A stretch of DNA of 64,000 nt from Bin127 sp965205325 (GCA_965205325.1 OZ242166.1:1984001-2048000); one strand, 5' to 3'; shown: positions 1 to 8,724, counted from the first letter of the stretch. Program-made: numbers and translations. The notes: a model not told the origin generated them from the sequence alone.

Positions 1-872
1 ATCCCGCGAGACGGCTTCAGTGACAATCCGCCTGAATCGAACGTGATGCTCTTACCCACCAACCAGACGTTGTTGCTGGCATTCGACGGATCGCCTTCGA
101 ACGTCAAATGCACAAACTGCGCCGGACGATGCGAACCCTGCGCCACGCCAACGAAAGCGTTCATACCCATCGATCTGCACTCGTGAAGATCCAACAGTCT
201 CATCTCCAACCCGTGCTCCTCAGCTATCTGCCGCGCCGCATCCGTCATGGCCTGAGGCGACAAAACGTTCGCCGGTTCGTTCACCAGATCGCGAGCAAAG
301 TTCTGCGCTTCCCCCGCGGTAATTCCGAACCCAATCCCAGAACGTACCCGCGGAATTTTCCCATCGTCGAACTCGACTACGTTTACCAGTTCAAGACGAT
401 CACCCGAATCTTTCGACGTTTTTTTGTACTTGTTAAAAGAGTAGAGCCCCACTATCGATCCCTCAGCAACCGCCTGTGCTGCCTTAGCGGTATCCAAACC
501 ACCGATCCCAGCACCATGAATGATCGTTGTTACAGTCTCGGCAACGCTTCTCAGCCTGTTCGCGGCCACCGCAGAAACCTCTCGCACGTCCTCATACCCG
601 AATCCAGCGGATTTACCAAGACCCATAACCAGTACTCGCTTCGGAACAAAACCCCCATAGCGGCCTGAGGGAGTGTGGACCAGCACATTGTTGCCCCGTT
701 TCCCTGTAATCTCCCCATCTTCGATCAGCTCGCTGATCAATCCACCCAGGGCATTATCAACCGCTCCAGTCGCTCCTCCAGGACGTTTGACGCCTTCAAA
801 AAGGTTGACTATCGCGGCGTCTGACGCAATCTGCGCAATGTCACCACGCACCGCGTGTAATTTCAAGGTCAT
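1..872 (-). CDS. pepA: Leucyl aminopeptidase (M17 family), N-terminal part, cut by window edge
   Basis: Cytosolic metallo-exopeptidase that removes N-terminal amino acids in peptide turnover. About 290 codons are visible; the C-terminal metal site lies beyond base 1. The protein starts MTLKLHAVRGDI and carries the M17 N-terminal domain, then the catalytic-domain opening NFARDLVNEPANVLSP. It ends with VGKSITFDSGGLSLKP, the family signature that supplies the metal-binding Lys and Asp. In most members the second motif reads GKGITFDSGG; here one Gly is Ser. The start at 872 has an AGGAAA ribosome site about 8 bases upstream. The divergent promoter at 1097 serves the next genes, leaving a shared intergenic region of about 340 bp. 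Family assignment is secure. Confidence 0.93.
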   Translation of the reverse strand, partial: MTLKLHAVRGDIAQIASDAAIVNLFEGVKRPGGATGAVDNALGGLISELIEDGEITGKRGNNVLVHTPSGRYGGFVPKRVLVMGLGKSAGFGYEDVREVSAVAANRLRSVAETVTTIIHGAGIGGLDTAKAAQAVAEGSIVGLYSFNKYKKTSKDSGDRLELVNVVEFDDGKIPRVRSGIGFGITAGEAQNFARDLVNEPANVLSPQAMTDAARQIAEEHGLEMRLLDLHECRSMGMNAFVGVAQGSHRPAQFVHLTFEGDPSNASNNVWLVGKSITFDSGGLSLKPSRG

Positions 873-1096
873 TTCCGTGTTTCCTAGGCCAAAATCCCCT
901 TAACCAGTGTCGTTCATCGATTCTAGCGAACCCTACCCCTATCCGCTATCGCCTAAATTTCAATCGCGTTTTCGTGCGAAAACACGCAAATGCTCCATTT
1001 CCAACACGATTCCGTGAATTCGAAAGCCGTTGCAAGCACATTACGACGGCAAGTGTGAAATTTCATAACTAATTCAAAATAAATTTTGGAAAAGAC

Positions 1097-1125
1097 TTGA
1101 CGTTATAACTATCTGGGTCTAAACT
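1097..1125 (+). promoter_or_regulatory. Sigma-70-type promoter for the MBL-fold genes
   Basis: TTGACG at 1097-1102 and TAAACT at 1120-1125 are separated by exactly 17 bases, and an A/T-rich stretch lies just upstream. The expected start would give a leader of roughly 80 bases before the ORF at 1212. The 16 bases ending in the -35 box (TGGAAAAGACTTGACG) match the promoter at 21503 almost base for base. The rest of 873-1211 shows nothing else recognisable. Confidence 0.6.
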
Positions 1126-1211
1126 AGAGGCACGACGAAGAGATACCTGATCTCAAAACAGCCGAACAACCGAGATCAACGCTCTTCGTTAATCCGAAAA
1201 GGAGGCTTGTA

Positions 1212-1415
1212 ATGCTTAGCCAAGGCGACACTTTCCAAAAGGCGCAAGACACCTTGAGCGAAGACACTTCGTCAATGCAGCACCGCATCCAACTCGCCAA
1301 GTCTGCCCTCCTCATTACGCTCCCCGAAATCGTCGGTGGACGTAGCGCCCTCACAGTGATCGATTCGGGCGCGTTACACCCGATGGAGCCCATCTTCACC
1401 CGCGAAGTCGCCTGA
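1212..1415 (+). CDS. 67-aa protein, truncated duplicate of the MBL-fold N-terminus
   Basis: Small ORF with an excellent ribosome site (AAAAGGAGG, 7 bases from ATG) behind a good promoter, so it is probably translated. Its second half aligns with the N-terminal strands of the next gene: VIDSGALHPMEPIFTREV here against LIGTGIGMHDPIFTREV there. At DNA level 19 of 21 bases are identical over the shared PIFTREV segment. It keeps the D-[ST]-G of canonical MBL-fold enzymes that the full-length neighbour has lost, and stops right after the shared segment. It is too short to form the fold. It may be the relic of a tandem duplication or may have become a leader peptide. Function unknown. Confidence 0.55.
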   Translation: MLSQGDTFQKAQDTLSEDTSSMQHRIQLAKSALLITLPEIVGGRSALTVIDSGALHPMEPIFTREVA

Positions 1416-1428
1416 GGATCCCCTATAC

Positions 1429-1450
1429 GACAGGAAGCTAGGTTCCTGTC
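1429..1450. promoter_or_regulatory. Perfect 8-bp hairpin between the 67-aa ORF and the MBL gene
   Basis: GACAGGAA and TTCCTGTC are perfectly complementary around a six-base loop. The hairpin lies 14 bases after the small ORF and 86 bases before the MBL-fold gene. No T-run follows, so it is not a standard terminator. It could stabilise or process the transcript, or act with translation of the small ORF. Confidence 0.5.
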
Positions 1451-1535
1451 ACGGATTCTCAAGCAACTATCCCGCTGAAACGTCGCATCGAGGTTTCAGT
1501 GCCGCACCCTCAATGTTCCTCAACGGAGTTCCGAA

Positions 1536-2426
1536 ATGGCCCGAGTGCAGATCAAACCAATCGACACAAGCACAGTCAAACTCGACGTCACATACGCTTA
1601 CAACGTGGAAAAAGCCATCTGGCGTGACTTCAACCTCAACGACGGCAAAAGCCCAACCGACCGCCAAAACCGCGTCACCTTCGGAAACTACGCCGTTCAA
1701 GTCAACGTCCCTACCGTCGAAGACGGCGTTTACGACATATCCCTCATCGGCACCGGCATCGGCATGCACGACCCCATATTCACACGCGAAGTCTTAGGCG
1801 CCAAGGCCAATCAACTTCTCCGCACCCTCTCTGCCAAACTCGTCAACCGCGTCATCCTCCCCAGCCTTCACTTTTTGCACGCCGGGTACTTGGTCTCCTA
1901 TAACAATCGAGGAGATGCCGAGCCGGTCTGCCCTAACGCCGAATACATCATCCCTCGGCAAGAATGGGAAACGGCGATGGGCGACCACCCCTTCCATCAA
2001 GCCCCGTATCGCGAGGTACGCGCAGACCTCAAAATGCTGCAGAAACTGGAAGCCAACATCACGCTAGTCGATGATCTTGAAGCTGAAGTTGGCCCTGGCA
2101 TCACTATGGAGCACTGTGGTGGCGTCACACCCGCAAACTCCACTGTCACCATCGCATGTGGTTCCGAAAAGATCATGGTCTCTCCGTTGCTCTTTCCCAC
2201 GCCGTTCCACGTAGACCCCGGTGTCCAGTTCGGCTTTAGCATGAATCAGGAACTTGCATACGACCAAAAAAGGCGCTTGCTCGATAATGCCGAACGCGAA
2301 CGTCACTGTATCTTCTTCTCAATGGATCCGCTTCGCCGAGCCGTCTACATCGACCGCGACAGCAATGGGAATCAGGTGGGTATCCCCTGCGACATCTTGT
2401 CCCAGCACGACCCATTCTTCAACTGA
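1536..2426 (+). CDS. Metallo-beta-lactamase-fold protein lacking most metal ligands (pseudoenzyme)
   Basis: The 296-aa protein follows the MBL-fold hydrolase pattern along its whole length (GDAEPVCPNAEYIIPRQEWE, GDHPFHQAPYR, LLFPTPFHVDPG). The metal-binding positions are replaced. The usual DTG is GTG; HxHxDHAG reads SLHFLHAG, so the first His and the Asp are lost; the GHTPGH region is GGVTPANS; the GD of the fourth motif is SP; and the PHDP near the C-terminus is SMDP. Only two of seven expected ligands remain. The frame is open and the spacing normal, so this is a maintained pseudoenzyme rather than an obvious pseudogene. It could be a binding or regulatory protein. A truncated copy lies just upstream, and mtaB converges on it from the other strand. 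Confidence 0.8.
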   Translation: MARVQIKPIDTSTVKLDVTYAYNVEKAIWRDFNLNDGKSPTDRQNRVTFGNYAVQVNVPTVEDGVYDISLIGTGIGMHDPIFTREVLGAKANQLLRTLSAKLVNRVILPSLHFLHAGYLVSYNNRGDAEPVCPNAEYIIPRQEWETAMGDHPFHQAPYREVRADLKMLQKLEANITLVDDLEAEVGPGITMEHCGGVTPANSTVTIACGSEKIMVSPLLFPTPFHVDPGVQFGFSMNQELAYDQKRRLLDNAERERHCIFFSMDPLRRAVYIDRDSNGNQVGIPCDILSQHDPFFN

Positions 2427-2460
2427 CCTGAGCAGTTCGCCTATCGTGAGGGCGCAACTG

Positions 2461-3762
2461 TCAAAGCGCCTTCACGATCATTGTCCCATCGCGATCGAGC
2501 CGATCCAACTCGACAAGCTCGATCAGACCATCCCCGGTTGAGCGTAATTCCTTCTCAACCATCCGCACCTTGATGTAGTTGTCTGTCAACCCAGACCTTC
2601 CTCGACGGCCCTCCCACAACACTGGCCGAATCACCCCCAGCATCGATCGTCGGAAACGAGCCGCGCTAGAAGCCGAAATCTCTCGCAACTCCTTGGCACG
2701 CTCAGCCTCGATAACCGCATCGACTCGCTCGCCAAAGTGATACGCGCTCGTCCCCGGACGCGGCGAATACGGAAACACGTGCGCGTCCGAGAACTCTGCA
2801 CTTCGCATCACAGCTACCGACGCTTCATGGTCCACTTCCGTCTCACCGGGAAAACTCGCAATCACATCAGTAGTGACCCCGCAACCATCAACTCGGTCCC
2901 GGACCAACTCGACCTTCCGCAAAAACTCATCCGAAGAATACGTACGACGCATCCGGCTAAGTATTCGATCACTTCCACTCTGCAAAGGGATGTGGAAATG
3001 CGGACACAACCGAGCCTCTCCCTCGTTCACCCAAACATCCAACAACTCATCATCGATCTCTGGTGGCTGCAACGAAGATACCCGTATCCGAGGCATTCCC
3101 GTTCTAGCCAGCACTGACCTCAACATGAACGGCAAATCCACACCTTCGCCAAAGTCAAATCCGTAGTGCCCCAACTGAGTACCAGTAAAAACAACCTCTC
3201 GACAACCAGCCTCCTCCAATCTCCGAACCATCTCCACAATCTCTTTAACGGACACACTCCGCTCCCGTCCCCTGACCTTCGGCACGATGCAATAGGCACA
3301 AACCTGATCGCACCCCTCTTGTATCTTCACGGACGCCCGCGTACGTCCCAAAAGCGCTCCCGCAGGAATCACATCCCTTCCATCCGCACAAGGCGTTAAC
3401 GCCACGCTCAGCCGCTCCGCAACCGCTGCCACCAAATCTGGTTTCCGCCTGTTACCCAGCACCAAATCAACACTGCTAAGACCGACCGTTTCCTCCACCG
3501 CCCTTTCCGGATAGCACCCGGTCATCACCGTCAAAGCATCCGGGTACCGCCGTTTCGCCGCCGAGATCGATTGACGCGCCTTCTTATCCGCGACATGCGT
3601 AACCGTGCAAGAATTCAACACGAAAACATCCGGCATCGCTTCATCGTCATGCCTTCGCACCGCAAAACCGGCGCGCAAAAACTCCGCCGCCAACTGCTGA
3701 GAATCGGCGGTGTTCAGCTTGCAACCATGCGTCTCAATCTCTACCGTGACCGTCACGATCAC
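2461..3762 (-). CDS. mtaB: tRNA (t6A37) methylthiotransferase, MtaB-type radical SAM enzyme
   Basis: Adds a methylthio group to t6A at position 37 of ANN-decoding tRNAs, using two 4Fe-4S clusters and SAM. Visible order: an N-terminal UPF0004 domain (ETHGCKLNTADSQ, then VLNSCTVTHVADKKARQ and TGCYPE, providing three cluster cysteines), then the radical SAM motif CDQVCAYCIVPKVRGRERS, then a short C-terminal TRAM-like segment. I place the start at a GTG (3762), which begins the protein just before EIETHGC; a second GTG lies at 3756. The longer reading frame back to 3861 would overlap the fabF leader. No strong ribosome site is seen at either start. Confidence 0.85.
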   Translation of the reverse strand: MIVTVTVEIETHGCKLNTADSQQLAAEFLRAGFAVRRHDDEAMPDVFVLNSCTVTHVADKKARQSISAAKRRYPDALTVMTGCYPERAVEETVGLSSVDLVLGNRRKPDLVAAVAERLSVALTPCADGRDVIPAGALLGRTRASVKIQEGCDQVCAYCIVPKVRGRERSVSVKEIVEMVRRLEEAGCREVVFTGTQLGHYGFDFGEGVDLPFMLRSVLARTGMPRIRVSSLQPPEIDDELLDVWVNEGEARLCPHFHIPLQSGSDRILSRMRRTYSSDEFLRKVELVRDRVDGCGVTTDVIASFPGETEVDHEASVAVMRSAEFSDAHVFPYSPRPGTSAYHFGERVDAVIEAERAKELREISASSAARFRRSMLGVIRPVLWEGRRGRSGLTDNYIKVRMVEKELRSTGDGLIELVELDRLDRDGTMIVKAL

Positions 3763-3878
3763 GATTCTACGAAGCCGCTTGTTCGCGACTGATCCGAAGG
3801 CCAAAACACCTACAGATATATACTTCATTGAGCGCATCTGCGTCTCTCCATACCTACGCAATAGGAAACAACCTTTAC

Positions 3879-5120
3879 ATGAATGACCGGGTAGTCGTCA
3901 CCGGAATCGGACTCGTTACTCCCCTCGGTTCCGACCGCGAAACCACTTGGAAAAACCTGACCAACGGCGAGTCTGGCATCGACTACATCGGCGCTTTCGA
4001 CGCCGAAGGGTTCGAGTCCCGCATCGCAGGCGAAGTAACCGACTTTGACGCCGACCCGATAATCGGCCGCCGCCAAGCCCGACGCATGGATCGCTTCACT
4101 CAATTTGCATGCGTAGCAAGCCTCGAGGCCCTCGAACACGCCGGCATCGAGATGGAAGACGAAGATGCCGACCGCGTCGCAATCCTCATCGGCAGCGGCG
4201 TCGGTGGAATCATCACGATCTCCGAACAGCTCGAAGTCCTAAACGAACGCGGACCCCGTCGCGTAAACCCCTTCCTCGTCCCGATGATGTTGGGAGACCT
4301 GGCCAGCGGACAAGTCTCCATGATGATCGGCGCAAAAGGACCAAACTTCTCCGTCGTCTCCGCCTGCGCCACCGGCACCGACTCCATCGGGGAAGCAGCC
4401 GAAATGATCCGACGCGGTGTCGCAGATGTCGCCATCGCCGGAGGTTCCGAAGCCGCTATCTGTCCCATCGGCGTCTCGGGATTCAACGCTTGCAAGGCTC
4501 TATCGACCCGCAACGACGATCCACAGGGCGCATCACGCCCATTCGACGCCGAACGCGACGGCTTCGTTCTCGGCGAAGGCGCCGGAGTGATCGTGATCGA
4601 ATCTCTTGAACACGCCGAAAAACGCGGCGCAGATGTCCTCTGCGAACTCGTCGGATACGGCGCAACCAGCGACGCGCACCACGTCACGCAACCCCATCCC
4701 GAAGGCGAAGGCGCTGCTGAAGCCATGAAGATCGCCGTCAAACAGTCTGGCATCGACCCTCAAGAGGTCGCCTATATCAACGCCCATGGCACCTCCACTC
4801 CGCTAAACGACAAATTCGAAACCATCGCCGTGAAGAAAGCCTTCGGCGACCATGCCTACAACCTAGGCATGAGCAGCACCAAGTCCATGACTGGCCATCT
4901 CCTAGGTGCAGCTGGCGGCATCGAAGCGGCCTTCAGCGTCCTCGCAATATCCGAATCCGTCGTCCCGCCCACCATCAACCTAGAAAACCCTGACCCCGAC
5001 TGCGACCTCGACTACGTCCCAAATCTGGCTAAGCGAGGCCGAGTTCCAGTCACGATGTCTAACTCCCTAGGCTTCGGCGGCCACAACGCTTCCGTGCTTT
5101 TCAAGGAATTCGACTGTTGA
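3879..5120 (+). CDS. fabF: 3-oxoacyl-[acyl-carrier-protein] synthase II
   Basis: Condensing enzyme of type II fatty-acid synthesis that extends acyl-ACP with malonyl-ACP in the cytosol. Counting from the chosen start (MNDRVVVTGIG, with a TAGGAAA site upstream), the catalytic triad falls at Cys163 (VSACATGTDS), His303 (NAHGTSTP) and His340 (TGHLLGAAGG). These are the textbook positions of the family. Length (413 aa) is normal. An in-frame upstream start at 3828 would add a 17-residue tail with no similarity to the family. The gene overlaps recJ by four bases, so the two are probably co-transcribed. No acyl carrier protein or fabG is nearby. Confidence 0.95.
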   Translation: MNDRVVVTGIGLVTPLGSDRETTWKNLTNGESGIDYIGAFDAEGFESRIAGEVTDFDADPIIGRRQARRMDRFTQFACVASLEALEHAGIEMEDEDADRVAILIGSGVGGIITISEQLEVLNERGPRRVNPFLVPMMLGDLASGQVSMMIGAKGPNFSVVSACATGTDSIGEAAEMIRRGVADVAIAGGSEAAICPIGVSGFNACKALSTRNDDPQGASRPFDAERDGFVLGEGAGVIVIESLEHAEKRGADVLCELVGYGATSDAHHVTQPHPEGEGAAEAMKIAVKQSGIDPQEVAYINAHGTSTPLNDKFETIAVKKAFGDHAYNLGMSSTKSMTGHLLGAAGGIEAAFSVLAISESVVPPTINLENPDPDCDLDYVPNLAKRGRVPVTMSNSLGFGGHNASVLFKEFDC

Positions 5121-6907
5121 TCGCGCGGCCCACAGCCGCGTCCCAACGTCCTCATCGCAACTCTGAAACGCCGGCGCCTCTTCAACCAATCGATAGGCGC
5201 TGGCGCATCGCCGACCCACCTCCCGATGGGTTTTACCTCAATTTGGAGAACATCGCTCCACGCGGCTCACTCTCATTAGCCTCCTCACTCCTTTACAACC
5301 GCAACATCCGAACCGATACAGATGCCGAAGCATTCTTCAATGACGGCTTGGACGCGATGCACTCGCCGCACGTCCTGCCTGGTATTCGGCAGGCAGTAAA
5401 AGTCATCCTCGAAGCCGTACGCAACAACGAAGCGATTGGAATACTAGGAGACTTCGACGCCGACGGCATCACCGCCACCGCAATAATCGTCCTAACCCTC
5501 CGCAAACTCGGCATCGAACCCAACCACCACCTTCCTCACAGAGAAATCGAGGGCCATGGCATCTCCCTCGAAGCCTTGGAACGATTCCATAAACAAGGCG
5601 TCACCGTAGTCATCACAGTCGATACCGGCATAACTGCCTTCGACGAAGTCGAATACGCCAACAAAGTCCTGGGCATCCGAACCGTCATCACCGATCACCA
5701 TCTTCCCCAAGGCGGTCAACTCCCAGACGCCGCCGCAATCGTCAACCGTCACCTGTCCGACGACACCAGACTAGCCGACTTCTGTGGTGCCGCCACCGCC
5801 TTCAAATTGGCGATCGCGCTCCTGGCAGAAGCAGAGCTGCCACCCGCACCTGAGTTGATACCGCTCGCAGCGATTGGAACCCTGGCAGACCAGACCGAAC
5901 TTTCCGGCGACAACCGGATAATCGTCCGCGAAGGTCTGAAGATGCTGGACAACGCCGCACCCCCCGGACTAATCGAACTCACCCGCCTCGTTTCCAACCA
6001 GATCCGACACAACGGCCCCTTCGACGCCGAATTCGTCACCTACCAACTGGCACCCAGACTCAATGCTCCCGGCCGCATCGACTCAGCGGAGCCAAGCCTG
6101 AAACTCCTCATCGCCACAGACATCTACCAAGCGATGCAACTCGCCAATCTGCTCGACGACGCGAACCGAAAGCGCCGAAGCATCGCCGAAAAAGCATGGC
6201 GCGCCGCCCAACCTAAGATCGACGCCGCATTGAGCAGCGGCCAAAACATCATGGCCATCGAAGTCGACGCCACTTTGCCCATGGGCGTTTTGGGACCCCT
6301 CGCCGGAAACGCGTCCGACTATTCCGCATCTCCCGCGTTCGCCTACCAGATCGTCGACGGCATCGCCAGAGCAAGCGCACGCAGCGTCCCCGGCTTCGAC
6401 ATCCACCAAGCCCTCGAAGCGGTCTCCAACAAACTCCAACGTTTCGGAGGCCACGCCGCAGCCGCCGGTTTCGCTGTGGAAGCCGAACTAATCCCCGAAG
6501 TCACCGCACATCTCGAAACCCAGATGTCCTGGTCGAACCTTAGCTCAACTGTCGACGAACGCGTCATCAAAACCGCCGACGCCGAAATCAATCTTCACCA
6601 ACTGGGCCAATCACTCTGGGAATTCATCAACATGATGGCCCCCTTCGGCTCAGGCAACCCAGAACCGCGTTTCCTCATACGCAACGCCGAAACCGCCAAC
6701 ATCAACTACATGGGACGAAACCAAAACCACATACGCCTAAACCTCAAAGACGACACTGGCCGATCATTCCGCGCCGTCGGCTTCGGCATGGCCGACGACC
6801 TACCACCAACCCGCATCGTCGACACAGTCGTCAGCCTAAAAACCGACTATTACCGAGGCGTCCGACGACACGAACTAAGGCTCCACGACATCGCGGCTAG
6901 TCATTGA
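5117..6907 (+). CDS. recJ: Single-stranded-DNA-specific exonuclease RecJ
   Basis: 5'-3' exonuclease on single-stranded DNA that acts in recombination and mismatch or base-excision repair. Domain order: DHH phosphoesterase domain with GDFDADGITATA near residue 112 (Mn ligands) and ITDHHLP near residue 193, then a DHHA1 domain with the RFGGHAAAAGF signature, then a C-terminal OB-like region (FGSGNPEPRF). Length (596 aa) suits the family. The reading frame opens with TTG at 5117, overlapping the fabF stop; the first roughly 45 residues are not conserved-looking, so the true start could lie downstream. Translational coupling to fabF is likely. Confidence 0.93.
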   Translation: MIARPTAASQRPHRNSETPAPLQPIDRRWRIADPPPDGFYLNLENIAPRGSLSLASSLLYNRNIRTDTDAEAFFNDGLDAMHSPHVLPGIRQAVKVILEAVRNNEAIGILGDFDADGITATAIIVLTLRKLGIEPNHHLPHREIEGHGISLEALERFHKQGVTVVITVDTGITAFDEVEYANKVLGIRTVITDHHLPQGGQLPDAAAIVNRHLSDDTRLADFCGAATAFKLAIALLAEAELPPAPELIPLAAIGTLADQTELSGDNRIIVREGLKMLDNAAPPGLIELTRLVSNQIRHNGPFDAEFVTYQLAPRLNAPGRIDSAEPSLKLLIATDIYQAMQLANLLDDANRKRRSIAEKAWRAAQPKIDAALSSGQNIMAIEVDATLPMGVLGPLAGNASDYSASPAFAYQIVDGIARASARSVPGFDIHQALEAVSNKLQRFGGHAAAAGFAVEAELIPEVTAHLETQMSWSNLSSTVDERVIKTADAEINLHQLGQSLWEFINMMAPFGSGNPEPRFLIRNAETANINYMGRNQNHIRLNLKDDTGRSFRAVGFGMADDLPPTRIVDTVVSLKTDYYRGVRRHELRLHDIAASH

Positions 6908-6976
6908 TGGTCGCCCATAGCCGTTTTGAGAGACGCAGTCATACGCTTGGATCCCGTATGCACCTTCGAAGTGCAG

Positions 6977-7432
6977 TTATCGCCGCAAGTGGTGGAAATT
7001 TACCGCTGCTTCTGGTTTGAGACTGACAACCGCGCTCCACAGCCTCAAGTCGGTTGTCATGAGCGGCGTTTCACGACTAGCCAGTTCGAGCAATACCGTA
7101 TCGGTTAAACCAAGCCACCTAAACTCGGGCTTTGCAGATGCTTTTCTACTCACTAAGACAATCTCTTCGCTGTCTTCGATCATCGACCTCAACTCTTCAA
7201 ACAGGCTGTTGTTGATGGATTCCGGACCAAACCGCAAGAGGTTGGATGTTTCGGTCAGTGTATTCGGGGTCACGTAGATCTTACTCTGGGGCCCTAATTG
7301 ACTCAACAACAGGTCATAGTCCGCAACCGAGTAAGCCTTCAATCGAGGGTGTCTATCCACCAAACTTCGGCGCACGTTTCCGACGATGAACAAAACCAAC
7401 AGGTTTGCATCAACGAAAAAACTTGAACTCAC
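6977..7432 (-). CDS. PIN-domain protein, likely ribonuclease toxin
   Basis: A 151-aa protein with the acidic residues of a PIN-domain RNase: Asp in FFVDANLLVLF at the N-terminus, Glu in TPNTLTETSNLL, Asp in LGLTDTVLLELA and Asp in PLMTTDLRLW. PIN proteins of this size are usually VapC-like toxins that cut tRNA or mRNA. The gene starts 2 bases after the 95-aa gene upstream, which occupies the place of an antitoxin but is not a recognisable DNA-binding antitoxin. Toxin function is therefore inferred from fold and arrangement only. A housekeeping RNase role is possible. Confidence 0.7.
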   Translation of the reverse strand: MSSSFFVDANLLVLFIVGNVRRSLVDRHPRLKAYSVADYDLLLSQLGPQSKIYVTPNTLTETSNLLRFGPESINNSLFEELRSMIEDSEEIVLVSRKASAKPEFRWLGLTDTVLLELASRETPLMTTDLRLWSAVVSLKPEAAVNFHHLRR

Positions 7433-7434
7433 GA

Positions 7435-7722
7435 TCAGACTGTTTGAAGAGGACTGAGTATGCGAGTCGTGAGCGATTCGACTTCCTCGGTGCCGTCATC
7501 GATGCACAGTTCTTTATAGGATCGTTCCACCAAACCTGCCTGGTGCGATCTGACTGTCATTGGGACACGTTGATCCCACGGCCGCGAAAATCCAATCGTG
7601 ACATACCACTTGTCGTCATCGTCGTACCTCACTTCCTCCAATCCGACGTTCACAATTCCCTCGTCGGCATAGAGGTCGGTCAGATAATCTTTCGCTGTTC
7701 GCACAGCCTCTTTGACATCCAT
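7435..7722 (-). CDS. Conserved small protein preceding the PIN gene
   Basis: 95 aa, acidic and soluble, starting MDVKEAVRTAKDYL. The central stretch (VGLEEVRYDDDDKWYVTIGF) resembles short uncharacterised proteins in which a W-x-V-T-I-G-F-S strand follows an acidic turn. It lies 2 bases upstream of the PIN-domain gene and is surely co-transcribed with it. It could be a non-canonical antitoxin, but no DNA-binding motif is evident. Function unknown. Confidence 0.65.
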   Translation of the reverse strand: MDVKEAVRTAKDYLTDLYADEGIVNVGLEEVRYDDDDKWYVTIGFSRPWDQRVPMTVRSHQAGLVERSYKELCIDDGTEEVESLTTRILSPLQTV

Positions 7723-7809
7723 CTCGCACTCCGTAAACTACACAACCGCGATTCTACCAACGCCGTAATGTCCGCTTTCCAGCCAGGTTGGCGATAGTTC
7801 GCTCAGAAT

Positions 7810-8724
7810 TCACCGTGCCAACTCCCGACGCCTCTCCCGCCTAGAACGTCCCGCAGTAACCCGATCAACATCCGCCACCTCACGCATCCTGCGCCGAGGA
7901 GCACCTCCACCACCAACCCACCTGACCTTCCAAACGATCCAAGGAATCGTCACGATCCACACCAAAATCGCGATCAGGTGCGCCTCCTGCAATCCCCAGA
8001 ACTTAACGTCGTCCAACCTCACAAACTGGATTCCGAACCTCGCAACCGCATAGAGCGCCAGATAGATCATGAAAATGCTGCCCGCGGGCCGCACTTTGCC
8101 CCGTAGGAAGAAAATCACGCCCAAGATGACGATGTTCGTGATCATCTCGTACATCACCGCCGGGTGGACCGGCCGCTCGACATCCGTCCCGAACAAATCC
8201 GGATACTGATCGATCACTGATCGCGCGGGGCTGTCAATATCAGTGAAATACCAAGCCCAAAACATCTCCAACGGACGCGACCAGTGTTCACCATTGATGA
8301 TGTCCCCGATACGTCCAATGGTCTGAGCCACCAGAAGCGGAGCAGCAGCGATATCCATGAACCGTCCGATCGGAGCCTTCGCGAAATACGCGTAGATCAG
8401 TCCTGCGATCCAACCACCCAGGATCCCGCCCCAAAGTCCGATCCCACCATTCCAAACCGCGAATATCGACAGCGGATCGTCACCATAAATCGACCAATTA
8501 TCTAACACGTGCACGATCCGAGCACCCACGATACCTCCTAGCACACCCCATAGCGCCGTGTTGTAAACCTGCTCCTGGTCCAACCGCTCCCGGATCGCTG
8601 CCCTGCCAGACATCCAGATCGCCGTTCCCACGGCAATGAACGTCAGGAATCCATGCCACGAAAACGCAGTCGTCGTGCCGCCGAATATATACGGGTCGAA
8701 CGGTATCTTGATCGCTTCAAACAC
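7810..8724 (-). CDS. lgt: Prolipoprotein diacylglyceryl transferase
   Basis: Integral membrane enzyme that transfers diacylglycerol from phosphatidylglycerol to the lipobox cysteine of prolipoproteins. The 304-aa protein has about seven hydrophobic segments, the N-terminal SWHGFLT motif containing the catalytic-site His, and the signature GRIGDIINGEHW. In most Lgt proteins this reads GRxGNFxNxE, so the Asn after Gly is Asp here. HPAVMYE and the late VRLDD segment also fit. A basic, Arg-rich tail follows the last helix. It is the processing enzyme needed for the lipoprotein encoded at 16-19 kb. Confidence 0.9.
   Translation of the reverse strand: MFEAIKIPFDPYIFGGTTTAFSWHGFLTFIAVGTAIWMSGRAAIRERLDQEQVYNTALWGVLGGIVGARIVHVLDNWSIYGDDPLSIFAVWNGGIGLWGGILGGWIAGLIYAYFAKAPIGRFMDIAAAPLLVAQTIGRIGDIINGEHWSRPLEMFWAWYFTDIDSPARSVIDQYPDLFGTDVERPVHPAVMYEMITNIVILGVIFFLRGKVRPAGSIFMIYLALYAVARFGIQFVRLDDVKFWGLQEAHLIAILVWIVTIPWIVWKVRWVGGGGAPRRRMREVADVDRVTAGRSRRERRRELAR

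Noticed and set aside
108..903. Plus-strand ORFs of 186 and 76 aa
   Set aside because: They lie antisense to the pepA frame, which has clear M17 motifs; their protein is rich in Arg/His/Ser without any motif.
4005..4025. GGGTTCGAGTCCC, resembling a tRNA T-arm
   Set aside because: Lies inside fabF coding sequence and no acceptor stem, D-arm or anticodon arm can be built around it.
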